Positions 18,601-27,063 of a DNA stretch of 64,000 nt are shown here, piece by piece. The notes below the pieces were generated by a model that worked only from the letters and a program-made list of their open reading frames with translations, did no database searches and was not told the origin of the DNA. The DNA is from Eudasyphora cyanicolor (lineage: Eukaryota; Arthropoda; Insecta; Diptera; Muscidae), in assembly GCA_963930755.1 (NCBI GenBank), contig OZ005736.1:260331300-260395299 (forward strand). The letters run 5' to 3'. The translations under genes and the position numbers were made by a program. Position 1 is the stretch's first letter, and every line of letters begins with the position of its first letter.

Positions 18601-21454
18601 CGCAATGGAATTACGATACGAAACGGATGCGGGAAACAGGCCACTGGTTTCCATAGGTAGGCCCCTCTCATCGTCATGTATGGGCAGTGGCCTGCCACCA
18701 AACACAATACTGCTTTGATGATGTAATGGCTACCTGAAACATATTTGAGTGGACCCGCCTCAATGCCACTTGGATTCCCTCATCGTGGTATATATTGTTA
18801 CGGCCTTATTAGCCACTTTCCTTCCTAGAATCAAGCCGTGTGTGAACGATTATTTCAAGAGTCTCTGCTACGGGTGGCGTTTTTAAGGTGTTTGGGGTTT
18901 TCGCACTTGAGTAGATACTGGCGGGTAATGAGGGTGCAGTGATTTCTTGCAGATAGTAGCTGCGTCTCATGTTGTAGGCGATCCTCTGGGGTCTCGAAGT
19001 GGCGATTCTAAGTTGTCTGTATACGTGGAAACCATACTGGGACTGCATAGTCGATAAGGGGACGTCATACGGCCTTATACATTGCTAGGATCATCTCCTT
19101 ATCTGAAACCAATGTGCTATCTGTCAGTGCCTTCAGGCTTCAGCTCCCTGTTTATTTGACCATAGCCTCAGCGTTTACAAAAGAGGAGCAGATTGTCATC
19201 CGTTATGCCAAGAATTTTTTGATTCTTGATCGTAGGGATACTCTGACGTTATAATCCCTATATTACAAAATATTTATTTAGATCGTCATGATGTAACGCC
19301 TATTTTTTAGCTTCCCTCCTGGTTTGGACAAGCAGATGTTGTTGTAGTAATAGTGCGACCGGATGGGTTATTTTTAACTGCAGAAACTCTAATTAATGAT
19401 GAAAACATGAAATGCTGATGTTAATTTTTTCCCAGTGCTCTGGCTGGGAATCAAACCCAGCACCTTCAGATTCCAAGTCTAGCGCACTAACCACTGTTCT
19501 ACGAAGGTCACAGACATGGGTCCTAATTCCCGCAGATCTATTAACTCTATTATTTATGTAAATATGTTGATGAAATTTCAGAATATCGTTTCAAGGGGGA
19601 TTTATAACTTATTTATATAATAATTAGTTCAATATAAGATTGCCAATTACTAGTTTTATGCCGTCGAAATTTCAGATTACGATACAAATGAATGCGGGAA
19701 TTAGGTCACTTTTTTTTGAATTTAAATGACGAAGTCAGGGTTGGTCACTATGTTTCGACTCAGGCGACTTCCCCAATTGCCATTATTTCGGCGTGATAGA
19801 TACTGCAAGTATCAAATTCAGACAGGTAGTATTCTGAACCTTCAATAGTTTACTGGTGGATGGGTCGTCCACCACAATGCCGCACAATAGTATTGGTCGA
19901 ACCACTGCTAAATATATCGACGACTTAGGAGAGAACATTCCCTTATATCTACAATTTTTTCACTTTCAGAAAAGACTAGCTCAGTACCATTTAGCCGACA
20001 TTAGCGCCTTACGACACTTCTTCATTACACTGTTGTTCCATTCACTCTGTGAAATGAGGGTCATTATTTTAGGATAACATCTCTTTAAACTAGTGCTGTC
20101 AACTTTTATTCTTCTATTATTAATTACAGATCGAATTGCTTTGACCCGTTTCTACTATTGTATGTACGAAAATGTGGAAGAAACCAAGAAACTAATAGAA
20201 ACTAATTATGCTATGCGTAATGCTAATCCAGAGATGTTCATAAATCGTGATCCAACAGATGATGATACCCGCAACACATATGCCTATGCGTAAGTTTTTA
20301 TCATGATCTGAAATCGAAGTACATCACTTAAAATGTATAAGAATATTAAATATCCTCAGTTATATGGTTCCCCTGCCCGGTCTCACGTCACAAAATTATC
20401 GCATAACCTTTATACGTTTCAAAAATCCCGATCCCAAAATGGTTAGTAAAATCCCGGGACATTCAACTGTTATTTACAAATAATTTCTATTTTCATTTCA
20501 TTCTTCAGATGCACTTCGCTCAAGATGCCAAAACTTTGCTCATGATCAGCGACTGTCGTTTTGCCATGCCGGATGCAGAGGTAGACAATGTTCCAGCAGT
20601 GGCGGAGGGTGATATACTTGTTATGGATATGGAAGGCTATAAGATGCAACATGTTACGGGGATTTCATTGCGGACTTTGCGTACTTTTCTCAAATTTCTT
20701 CATCAGGCCTATTCGGTGCGAATAAAAGGGTTGCATTTGATCAACTGTCCGTCGTATTTGAATAAAATATTGGCTGTTGTCAAACCATTCATCAGCAAAG
20801 AGGTTTATGAAATGGTGAGTATCAATACCGATTACTAATCACTGCAATGCTAAATATATACTATGGTATAGTATAGTATAGTATAGTATAGTATAGTATA
20901 GTATAGTATAGTATAGTATAGTATAGTATAGTATAGTATAGTATAGTATAGTATAGTATAGTATAGTATAGTATAGTATAGTATAGTATAGTATAGTATA
21001 GTATAGTATAGTATAGTATAGTATAGTATAGTATAGTATAGTATAGTATAGTATAGTATAGTATAGTATAGTATAGTATAGTATAGTATAGTATAGTATA
21101 GTATAGTATAGTATAGTATAGTATAGTATAGTATAGATTATAATCTATACTTCTCCATACTAAATACTGATTTTAGTTTCATTGTCCATTTCCTTCTTTC
21201 AGATGCACTTCCATGCTAATGGCGTGGAAACTCTATTCGATTATGTGTCCAGAGATTTACTTCCGGAAGAATGTGGGGGAAATGCTGGCAAAATAGAAGA
21301 TTTATGTGAACAATTTCGTGAAACTCTTTTAAAGAAACGGTATTTTGTCATCACTTATCAACTATATTAATCTAAATAATGTTAATATTTTTTTTTATTT
21401 GATTCCAGAGATTACCTTATGGATCCCAGTTATTGGAAAATTGAAAAATCATAA
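9558..21454 (+). CDS. CRAL-TRIO lipid-transfer protein, gene B, complete, six exons
   Basis: This is a cytosolic lipid carrier of the Sec14/CRAL-TRIO family (alpha-tocopherol transfer protein-like), 273 aa. The exons are 9558-9648, 20130-20289, 20360-20441, 20509-20814, 21203-21339 and 21409-21454 (TAA), giving 822 nt with an open frame across all joins. Residues 1-83 form the helical CRAL-TRIO-N domain (IDNLQNWFADNPKLPNKIDR, then LTRFYYCMYENVEETKKLIE). Residues about 84-255 form the CRAL-TRIO fold (MVPLPGL, LLMISDCRFAMPD, LHLINCPSYLNKILAVVKPF, LPEECGG). There is no signal peptide or membrane segment. The ATG has a favourable AATAATGG context, and the same MEI start occurs in C and D. Intron 1 is 10.5 kb, a transposon graveyard. 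Intron 4 holds a TATAG array. The length is slightly short of the usual 290-320 aa. The ligand is unknown. Confidence 0.9.
9770..10120 (+). mobile_element. Degenerate INE-1-like relic
   Basis: Scattered matches to the INE-like body: gtcgatttagccatatccgt, ttcatgaaatttggtagaaa, gggccatatcggttaatgtt and catagctcccctatagaggc. No ends are preserved. Confidence 0.45.
10150..10376. repeat. Repeat segment shared with 18.25-18.46 kb
   Basis: attagacattaaacttctac through gaccggatctggagtcta recurs at 18262-18460 (with attagacattaaacttctac, gtttgcgggacactcaaaga and agatacctgaccgga). The element it belongs to is not recognised. It directly precedes the CCTAATTCCCG MITE in both places. Confidence 0.65.
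10380..11431. mobile_element. Non-autonomous TIR element with TAA target duplication (Harbinger-like?)
   Basis: A 1,052-bp element bounded by inverted repeats CAGCCGTATTCATAAAAA and TTTTTATGAATACGGCTG, and flanked by TAA at 10377-10379 and 11432-11434. The empty site survives at 18461-18463, where the same flanking sequence reads gagccTAAttcccg without the insert. A 3-bp TWA duplication is typical of PIF/Harbinger, but no transposase is encoded. The interior is AT-rich and includes a short INE-like GTCY fragment near 10980. Confidence 0.85.
11434..11508 (+). mobile_element. Left arm of CCTAATTCCCG MITE, interrupted
   Basis: ttcccgcatccgtttcgtat, then cgtaatctgaattttcgacg and actagtaattggcaat, match the arms of the complete MITEs at 18460-18641 and 19522-19705. 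The Harbinger-like element split its first bases off on the left, and the TTGGTT/AACCAA element follows on the right. Confidence 0.75.
11768..12774 (+). mobile_element. INE-1/Helentron-like element, family B, complete
   Basis: Begins ATACCCTCAC and has a GTCY microsatellite at 11905-11925. It carries about four 155-bp monomers (ttttggtacctcccacacaa, accagtgtataaaaatactt, ttgtacagtgtaatgc). It ends GTGAGGGTAT, then the hairpin AGTCGG-tttac-CCGACT, then CTTTCTTACTTGTT. The first and penultimate motifs are exact inverted repeats of each other. Comparison with copies 2 and 3 of the AACCAA element shows insertion between T and T, with no target duplication. No ORF. Confidence 0.85.
13221..14622 (+). 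mobile_element. INE-1/Helentron-like element, family A, 5' end intact
   Basis: Begins ATACCCTACACCAC after TT. Contains gatcgactcagaatcactag, a GTCY run (gtctgtccgtccgtccgtct) at about 13363-13386, then at least seven monomers of ~153 bp (for example starting near 13714, 13866, 14021, 14172, 14325, 14478). The 3' hairpin and terminus are lost. It is nested in the hAT-like element. Confidence 0.82.
15120..15400 (-). pseudogene. hAT transposase fragment
   Basis: The minus-strand frame reads NIPEDVEILLRKIFNYLK, then IFDVPEHKILRLSETRWLSF. An upstream extension includes CVCHSANLINKS. The RWLS motif and preceding CHS..L block are typical of the C-terminal half of hAT-like transposases. Only about 90 residues remain. 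Confidence 0.6.
16540..17365 (-). mobile_element. Degenerate INE-1-like element, family A-like, inverted
   Basis: Contains reverse-oriented monomer text (gactggatgtgaaatccagc, gggggctatatcaaaatcta, caaattcgacagtgttcg). It ends with a GTCY run in reverse (gacagtcggacggacaa) near 17340-17356. Monomers are barely alignable, so the copy is old. Confidence 0.5.
17476..17625 (-). mobile_element. tRNA-derived SINE, family 2
   Basis: On the minus strand a tRNA-like head runs from about 17622 to 17549. It has A box TAGCGCAGTGG and B box GGTTCCATTCC with tRNA spacing and an anticodon-arm-like GACTTGGATTCC between. It continues into a tail with ctgcagctactcatcac. It is sequence-unrelated to SINE family 1. 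Confidence 0.7.
17630..18185 (-). mobile_element. LINE family II fragment
   Basis: Minus-strand RNase H and RT-thumb remnants. Reading leftward, LSLWSANGYGHSVILDTMTD (about 18160-18080) is followed by degenerate RNase H sequence and VPGHGDISGNCKADELA near 17690-17640. Truncated and frameshifted. A SINE abuts its 3' side and a perfect hairpin abuts its 5' side. Confidence 0.72.
18188..18239. repeat. Perfect 23-bp inverted repeat, 6-nt loop
   Basis: Arms 18188-18210 and 18217-18239 are exact reverse complements (TTCCCTATAACATATTGGGA plus TCA) around the loop CATTCA. No mismatches, so it is recent or maintained. Confidence 0.95.
18460..18641. mobile_element. MITE with CCTAATTCCCGCATCC terminal repeats
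   Basis: Inverted ends ctaattcccgcatccgtttc with cgtatcgtaat and attacgatacgaaacggatg with cgggaa enclose an AT-rich core. Same family as 19522-19705 and the interrupted arm at 11434. Its left end is the empty site for the TAA element at 10380. Confidence 0.8.
18800..19260 (-). mobile_element. Possible LINE reverse-transcriptase remnant
   Basis: The minus strand holds a thumb-like stretch with RIATSRPQRIAYNMRRSYYL and HTRLDSRKESG, resembling the C-terminal RT region of Jockey/CR1-type elements. GC content is higher than in the flanks. The family is not certain. Confidence 0.4.
19336..19510 (-). mobile_element. tRNA-derived SINE, family 2, second copy
   Basis: Reads leftward from about 19508 with the same head as 17476-17625: AGTGGTTAGTGCGCTAGACT, then GGTTTGATTCCCAGCC as B box. 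It ends with the shared ctgcag tail and ttgttgtagtaatag. More diverged in the A box. Confidence 0.65.
19522..19705. mobile_element. MITE with CCTAATTCCCG terminal repeats, second copy
   Basis: Left end cctaattcccgcag, right end gaatgcgggaattagg. The right arm carries attgccaattactagtttta and gccgtcgaaatttcagatta, the complement of the arms at 11434 and 18460. Confidence 0.78.
19715..19965 (-). mobile_element. LINE family I fragment
   Basis: Minus-strand pieces of the RNase H start (gccattatttcggcgtgata) joined to RT thumb sequence (acaatagtattggtcgaacc). Intervening sequence is deleted. Confidence 0.65.
20130..20289 (+). CDS. gene B exon 2
   Basis: 160 nt, acceptor taattacag, donor GTAAGT. 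Encodes the rest of the CRAL-TRIO-N helices and the NRDPTDDDTRN segment that precedes the lipid-binding fold. Confidence 0.88.
20360..20441 (+). CDS. gene B exon 3
   Basis: 82 nt, acceptor tcctcag, donor GTTAGT, a weak but usable site. Encodes MVPLPGLTSQNYRITFIRFK, then NPDPKM. Confidence 0.85.
20509..20814 (+). CDS. gene B exon 4
   Basis: 306 nt, phase 0, acceptor ttcttcag, donor GTGAGT. This is the core of the CRAL-TRIO fold. Confidence 0.9.
20866..21136. repeat. (TATAG)n pentanucleotide microsatellite in gene B intron 4
   Basis: About 54 uninterrupted units of a 5-bp repeat, 271 bp, with a single edge variant (tatgg) on the left. It makes up most of the 388-bp intron. Confidence 0.98.
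21203..21339 (+). CDS. gene B exon 5
   Basis: 137 nt, acceptor tctttcag, donor GTATTT. Begins MHFHANGVETLFDYV and contains LPEECGGNAGK. Confidence 0.88.
21409..21454 (+). CDS. gene B exon 6 with stop
   Basis: 46 nt after acceptor attccag. Encodes RDYLMDPSYWKIEKS and TAA. Confidence 0.87.
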
Positions 21455-21543
21455 TACCTAATGTAGACTTTATATATGTATATGTATTTATTTGGGTACA
21501 AAATCTTTTATATGAAATCGTTTAATTTTTTTAATATTTGTAA

Positions 21544-21549
21544 AATAAA
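21544..21549 (+). terminator. Gene B polyadenylation signal
   Basis: AATAAA lies 90 nt after the gene B stop. Another AATAAA at 21563 lies in the SINE target site and is duplicated beyond the SINE at 21757. Confidence 0.6.
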
Positions 21550-21562
21550 AAATATAGTTCAT

Positions 21563-21771
21563 AATAAATACTAGTAGAGCGCCCCAGTAGGTGAGTTGGT
21601 AGCGTGCTCGCCTATGAGTTTGGGGGTCGTGGGTTCGATTCCCACAAGAGGCTCTGGTCTGTCGCTGCAAACTCTAGCCACATGGTCTTTGTAATCCGGC
21701 TTTTCCTTGGACCGTACAATTAGAATATAAATTTACTTTGTATTATAATTCATATAAATAAATACTAGTAG
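21563..21771 (+). mobile_element. tRNA-derived SINE, family 1, with perfect 15-bp target duplication
   Basis: The most intact copy. The head reads GCGCCCCAGTAGGTGAGTTG with B box GGTTCGATTCC, then the body (CACATGGTCTTTGTAATCCG, TTTTCCTTGGACC, ACTTTGTATTATAATTCATA) and a short ATAA tail. AATAAATACTAGTAG occurs at 21563-21577 and 21757-21771. It lies about 110 bp downstream of the gene B stop codon in sense orientation. Its antisense frame gives CGNRTHDPQTHRRAR, a peptide often mis-annotated in fly genomes. Confidence 0.92.
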
Positions 21772-21777
21772 TTTAGT

Positions 21778-22080
21778 TTATAGCGGCAGTCGGCGCTACG
21801 AGTTCACGCAGACTAATACAAGTCCCTTGTGCTAGATAAACTAAGTCTTCAATAAGGCGAAAACCGGGACAGTAACAAAGCAGGTGATCAATGCCCTACA
21901 CTTCTCCCTCATATCCAAAACTTCTTCAGAAGTCATTGGGTTCAATTCTCAACCTACTGCCATTTTCGCCAATCACGCAGTGTCCCGCCAGAACTGACAC
22001 TAATGTAGTCTTTTCCCCTCTAGTTCGTAGTGATAATTTGACCTTCTGAGGTCGTATAGTGGCTAGATTTTCCTAGCTAC
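21778..22080 (-). mobile_element. LINE family I 3'-end fragment
   Basis: The minus strand keeps the C-terminal Cys/His region in degenerate form (aacaaagcaggtgatcaatg, acttcttcagaagtcattgg) and 3' UTR sequence. Truncated on its 5' side near 22080. Confidence 0.6.
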
Positions 22081-22777
22081 ATAAACATATAGAAAATAAA
22101 CTCTGAATTCCGTGGAATGAAAGCATGTAACTTAATCGATTAAGTTTTAAAAGTGAAAATATTGAAGTGAAACCTAAGTCAAATCTAATTGATTAAAAAT
22201 TTTTAATTTATAAGCTTCACGATGACAAAATATTAATTGTATTTTTTGTGTTTCTTAATATTTTCTCGCCCTAATCACCCACAAATGTTTCTGAGTGTAT
22301 GGTACATTTTAAGTTTAATTTGAAATATAACACGTTTGATTCAACAGCTAGCGCCAACATCTGAGAATTAAAAGGCATATCAATCCATGACGTATAGTGT
22401 CGGTAAGTGATTAACAGAATGTTTCATGATATCATCGTGACAACATTTTGTAAAAGAGAGTAACAGTGCAAATGAGATGTAATTGCTATGTACATTTTTA
22501 CTCCCACATGTAATTATAACAGTTTTGATCTCTATCATATCAGCTGTCGGTTATTAAGTACGACAATACGCCAGTCATATAGATTTTTTTCGCACAGCTG
22601 AGATCTCTTTTATCACTCTTTTAACTAGCGAGTAACGCAATTCTTAACTTCGAGGGATTTTTTCCATTCATTTTGTCATTACTCTCACTTGCTATGTCAG
22701 CATCTCATAGATTAATAACTATACTCGAATACTCGTATGTATAAGTATCTATTCATTAAATTGAATCAGCGGTTTTT
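22081..22777. other. Intergenic, nothing recognised
   Basis: AT-rich spacer between genes B and C. No convincing ORF or repeat. Confidence 0.4.
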
Positions 22778-24475
22778 ATCCCCTCACCTTAGAGAGGAGG
22801 GTATATATCATTTGCTACGAGCCAAAAGTGTAACACATCGTAGGAGTGACCTAAGACCCTAAGTATGTTCGGCGTATATCCGTTTTGGGCCTTTTTAAGG
22901 CGAATGAGCAATGTCCGTCCGTCTGTCTGTCTATCTTTTTTTTTCGATAACTCTCGAAAGGAGTAACCGATTGACTTCAAATTTGGTATGTGGTAATATT
23001 TTCTTCTATCTCCAGCTAAGTTCGAAGATGAGCCATATTGGTCCACTCCTTCTAGTACCTCCCCCACAAAGGGTTAAAATTTAGTGAAATATTGATTATT
23101 TAATAACTTCTATACTACTTATTTGAATTCTCTGAAATTCTACACATAGTATTAGTTTATTAGTCACTATTACCTCGAGAAAAATGGGCGAAGTTGCCAC
23201 TCCCTTTTTGGTACCTCCCACACAAATGGACAAAGTTGAACCAAAAGTTAATAGCTTATAACTTTATTACCAGTACATACAAAGACTTGAAATTTTGTAC
23301 AGTGTAATGGTTTAATAGTACCTACAATACAATGAAAAATGGGCATTATTGCCACGCTCCTTTTGGTACCTCTCACACAAATGGACCGTTTTGTACCAAA
23401 AGTTACCAGCTTATAACTTTAATACCAGTGCATACAAATACTTGAAATTTTGTACAGTGTAATGCTTTTATAGTACCTTGACTTCAGAGAAAAATGGGCG
23501 AAGTTGCCACTCCTCTTTTGGTACCTCCCACACAAATGGATAAAGTTGAACCAAAAGTAAATAGCTTATAACTTTATTACCAGTACATACAAAGACTTGA
23601 AATTTTGTACAGTGTAATGGTTTAATAGTACCTACAATACAGTGAAAAATGGGCATTATTGCCACGCTCCTTTTGGTACCTCTCACACAAATGGATAGTT
23701 TTGTACCAAAAGTTACCAGCTTATAACTTTAATACCAGTGGATACAAATACTTTAAATTGTGTACAGTGTAATGCTTTTACAGTACCTAGAGTTCAGAGA
23801 AAAATGGGCGTTATTGGCCCACCCCTTTTGGTACCTCCCACACAAATGGACCTTTCCGTACCAAAAGTTAACAGTTTATAACTTTAATACCAGTACATAC
23901 AAATACTTGAAATTTTGTACAGTGTAATGCTTTTATAGTACCAAGAGTCCAGAGAAAAATGGGCGAAGTTGCCACACCCCTTTTGGTACCTCCCACACAA
24001 ATGGACAAATTTGAACCAAAAGTTAATAGCTTATAACTTTATTACCAGTACATACAAAGACTTGAAAATTTGTACAGTGTAATGGTTTAATAGTACCTAC
24101 AATACAGTGAAAAATGGGCATTATTGCCACGCTCCTTTTGGTACCTCTCACACAAATGGACCATTTTGTACCAAAAGTTACCAGCTTATAACTTTAATAC
24201 CAGTGCACACAAATACTTGAAATTTTGTACAGTATAATGCTTTGATAGTACCAGAATCCAGAGAAAAATTGGCGTTTTTGGCACGTCCCTTTTGGTACCT
24301 CCCACACAAATGGACATTTTTGTACCAAAAGTTAACAGCTTTTACTTTAATACCAGTGCATACAAATACTTGAAATTTCGTAACAAAACAAAAAATTGTT
24401 TTACTAAAAATTTTTTGGGACTCAAGGTGAGGGGATTCATAAGTCGGTTTACCCGACTGAACTTTCTTACTTGTT
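22778..24475 (+). mobile_element. INE-1/Helentron-like element, family B, complete, eight monomers
   Basis: 5' ATCCCCTCACC, then aagtatgttcggcgtatatc, GTCY run at 22915-22932, and about eight ~155-bp monomers (tacctcccacacaaatggac). 3' GGTGAGGGGATTCAT, hairpin AGTCGG-tttac-CCGACT, CTTTCTTACTTGTT. The 5' CCCCTCACC and 3' GGTGAGGGG remain complementary although both differ from the other copies. Confidence 0.88.
23167..24260. repeat. Dimeric higher-order repeat, ~311 bp
   Basis: Alternating monomers: one with gccactcc and ttgaaccaaaagt, the next with gggcattattgccacgctcc and tacctctcacacaaatgga. The pair at about 23186-23475 recurs nearly unchanged at 23497-23785 and again at about 23960-24245, so the array grew by dimers. 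Confidence 0.75.
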
Positions 24476-24562
24476 TTCTGATTAGCTTGTAAGAATTCCC
24501 TAAACCTTTTTTTTAGTAATGTTAGCATATAACCCTATTTGTAGTTAAATATTTGTTTTGTT

Positions 24563-25514
24563 TGGTATTATAAGTTTGTTTCACGGCAGATGTTTGTAAC
24601 ACTTGAAAATAACACAGCTAGACCCACCGATCGACTCAGAATCACTAGCTGAGTCGATTTAACCATGTCTGTCAGTCCGTCTGTCCATGTAAAGTTGTTC
24701 GTCGACTACAGGTCGCAATTTCACTCCGATCGTTCTGAAATTTTGCAGTTTAGAGTACTTCGCAGCTGTAAAGATCCCTATTGAATTTGGTTGAAATTGG
24801 TTCAGATTTAGATATAGCTCCCATATATATCTTTCGTCCGATTTGGCCCTTAAGTCCTATAGAAGCTGTATTTTACATCCAATCGTTTTGAAATTGAGAA
24901 TGCTAGAGTTTCTTGATCCATGAACCAACATTGCCGAATTTGAAGAAAATCGGTTAAGATTTAGCTATAGCTCCCATATACATGTTTCGTCCGATTTTGC
25001 TCTTTAGTCCTGTAGAAGCTGTATTTTACATCCAATCATTTTGAAATATAGAATGGTAGAGTTTCTTGCTCCATGAACCAACACTACCGAATTTAAAGAA
25101 AATCGGTCAAGATTTAGCTCCCATATATATGTTTCGTCCGATTTGGAACTTTAGTTCTACATATAGAAGCTGTATTTTACATCCAATCGTTTTGAAATTT
25201 AGAATGGTGGAGTTTCTTGATCTATGAACCAACATTGCCGAATTTGAAGAAAATCGGTTAATATTTAGATATAGCTCCCATACATATCTTTCGTCCGATT
25301 TGACCCTTTAGTCCTATAGATGCTGTAGTTTACATCCAATCGTTTTGATATTTGGAATGGTAGAGTTTCTTGATCCATGGACTAACATTGCCGAATTTAA
25401 AGAAAATGTATACATGAATTATAAAATTTATATTTCAGAGTTATTCAATATTACGAGAGTGGTGTAGGGTATTATATAGTCGGCCAGCCCGACTTTAGTC
25501 TTTCCTTACTGGTT
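24563..25514 (+). mobile_element. INE-1/Helentron-like element, family A, 3' end intact
   Basis: Starts within the family A 5' body (tataagtttgtttcacggca). It has a short GTCY run at 24668 and about five ~150-bp monomers. It ends GTGGTGTAGGGTAT, then the hairpin AGTCGG-ccagc-CCGACT, then TTTCCTTACTGGTT at 25514. The 3' GTGGTGTAGGGTAT is the exact complement of the 5' ATACCCTACACCAC of the copy at 13221. Confidence 0.85.
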
Positions 25515-25554
25515 TTTCATTGTATTCAGTAGTGTTTACAATTTCATCAGGAAG

Positions 25555-26370
25555 AGATATATGAGAGATAAGAACAACGTTTGCAAATTATTCAGTTTTA
25601 TTATCAAAATAATCGTTCTCCAATTGCAACTTTTCGTGCACTAATTGCAACTTTCGTTCGCTTTAAAATAAAAAAAAACACTCTCCAGTCGACCTACGAC
25701 CTTGACGCCCATCAGCACTCGTTAAGAGCTATCTTTTTGCCATTGACCGATTCCCGATCCGACGTACCGTTAAGGAGCTAGCGCAAAAATAAACTTTCCG
25801 TTCACATTTGAAAATGATGCCAAGTCCATTTTTTTAAATCCATAAAAGCCGCTTTCCAGTCAACATACGACCTTGACACCCATGAGCAATATTTTAGCTC
25901 TCGTTAAGAGCTATCTTTTTGCCATTGACCGATTGTGGCTACGTGTCACACAGCAAATGAAACAATTGAATTGTTGCGAGAAAAGTTTGGAGATTCGATT
26001 ATTTCAAGAAATTGTGTTATTAAATGGCCTTTAAGAAGTTGTGATTTAACACCATTAGACTATTTCTTGTGAGGTTATTTGAAGTCATTGGTCTTTCGAA
26101 ATAAACCAGACTCTCTTCAAGCTTTACAAGTCAATATTGAACGTGCCATTCATGACATACGACTTGATTTAGTGGGAAAAGTGCTCGAAAATTGGGTTCA
26201 TCGAATTCGCTCCTGCAGAAGAAGTCGTGGAGGCCATTTGAATGACATTTTATTTAGATCTTAATTGTATCGATTGTACTTCACATTAAATAAAAAACTT
26301 TGAATTTCCTTAACAAAAAGTGTGTTTTTTTTTTCAAAGAAATCATATCACTCTTATTGGAAACCCCTGT
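25555..26370 (+). pseudogene. Tc1/mariner-superfamily transposase relic (DD41D-like)
   Basis: The N-terminal helix-turn-helix part (LQIIQFYYQNNRSPIATFRAL, 25581-25643) is followed by rearranged sequence with a ~170-bp partial duplication (25680-25750 and 25851-25934). The C-terminal half follows with WPLRSCDLTPLDYF, a stop, then GYLKSLVFRNKPDSLQALQ and RRSRGGHLNDILF, ending at the TAA at 26262. A likely right terminal repeat (caataagagtgatatga, reverse strand) lies at 26340-26365. No left terminal repeat. Same family as the fragment at 63.6-64.0 kb. Confidence 0.75.
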
Positions 26371-26597
26371 ATAAGTATGCACTCCTCTCTAAGGTGAAGG
26401 GATAAAAAAGTAGGGAGTTGTAAAATATTGTTGTAGTGGGAAACGATATATAGAAGGGAAGGGATCCGAACCCCCAGCCGACTGCTACTGCTAGCTAATT
26501 CAAGACTCCAGCAGTCCTATTCCCAAAAACTGACCTAATAACTTTTTTGATTTCTTCTCAAACTTCTAAAATAGATATTTTCCTGCGGGATTCTTTA
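26371..26597. other. Intergenic, nothing recognised
   Basis: Short spacer between a transposase relic and a MITE. Confidence 0.4.
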
Positions 26598-27063
26598 GGC
26601 GTGTTTTCGTTACACCATAAGTGCTTAATTTGTATGGGGAGCTAAGCACTTTTAAGCACTATTAGTTCCCGATGAAGTTTGGTGCTTGTGTTCATGTCTT
26701 AATCGAGTATGATGTTGCCAGATTGGGCACCCTATATTTAGCAATATGGCATCCCATTTTTGGAGAGATTTTATCAATTATTGTGAATTAACGGGAAGAA
26801 GAACAACAAAAATGGGAAATTATTTTAATATTAGCAAAAAAATGTGTAAACAATTGAACATAGAATAGTAAATATATGTTTTATTAATACTTTTCACGAA
26901 TTTTTTTCCTGTTTCGCACTGTTCTTTCTTCACAACTCATGACACCATTGCTACCAGATAGTGAAAATGCGCCACTTATTGCTTATGTGCCAGTTAGTGG
27001 AAGTCAGTTGTTTTCGTTGCAAAGTGCTAAACTAAAAGTGCTAGCTTGTAACGAAAACATGCC
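26598..27063. mobile_element. MITE-like element with GGCRTGTTTTCGTTACA ends
   Basis: Inverted ends ggcgtgttttcgttaca (left) and tgtaacgaaaacatgcc (right) with an extra subterminal pair around aagtgctta/cacttttag. 466 bp, no coding capacity. It lies just upstream of the presumed gene C promoter. Confidence 0.72.

Noticed and set aside
20866..21136. CRISPR-like array
   Set aside because: A 5-bp unit without spacers in an insect intron is a microsatellite.
21580..21652. Possible functional tRNA gene
   Set aside because: A and B boxes are present, but the acceptor stem does not pair, and the sequence continues into a SINE body with tail and target duplication.
21488..21670. Minus-strand 60-codon frame with CGNRTHDPQTHRRAR
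   Set aside because: It is the antisense of the SINE tRNA-like head. Such peptides are widespread annotation artefacts.
22778..24475. LTR retrotransposon with long terminal repeats
   Set aside because: The repeats are many ~155-bp tandem monomers, not two terminal copies. There is no gag-pol, primer-binding site or target duplication.
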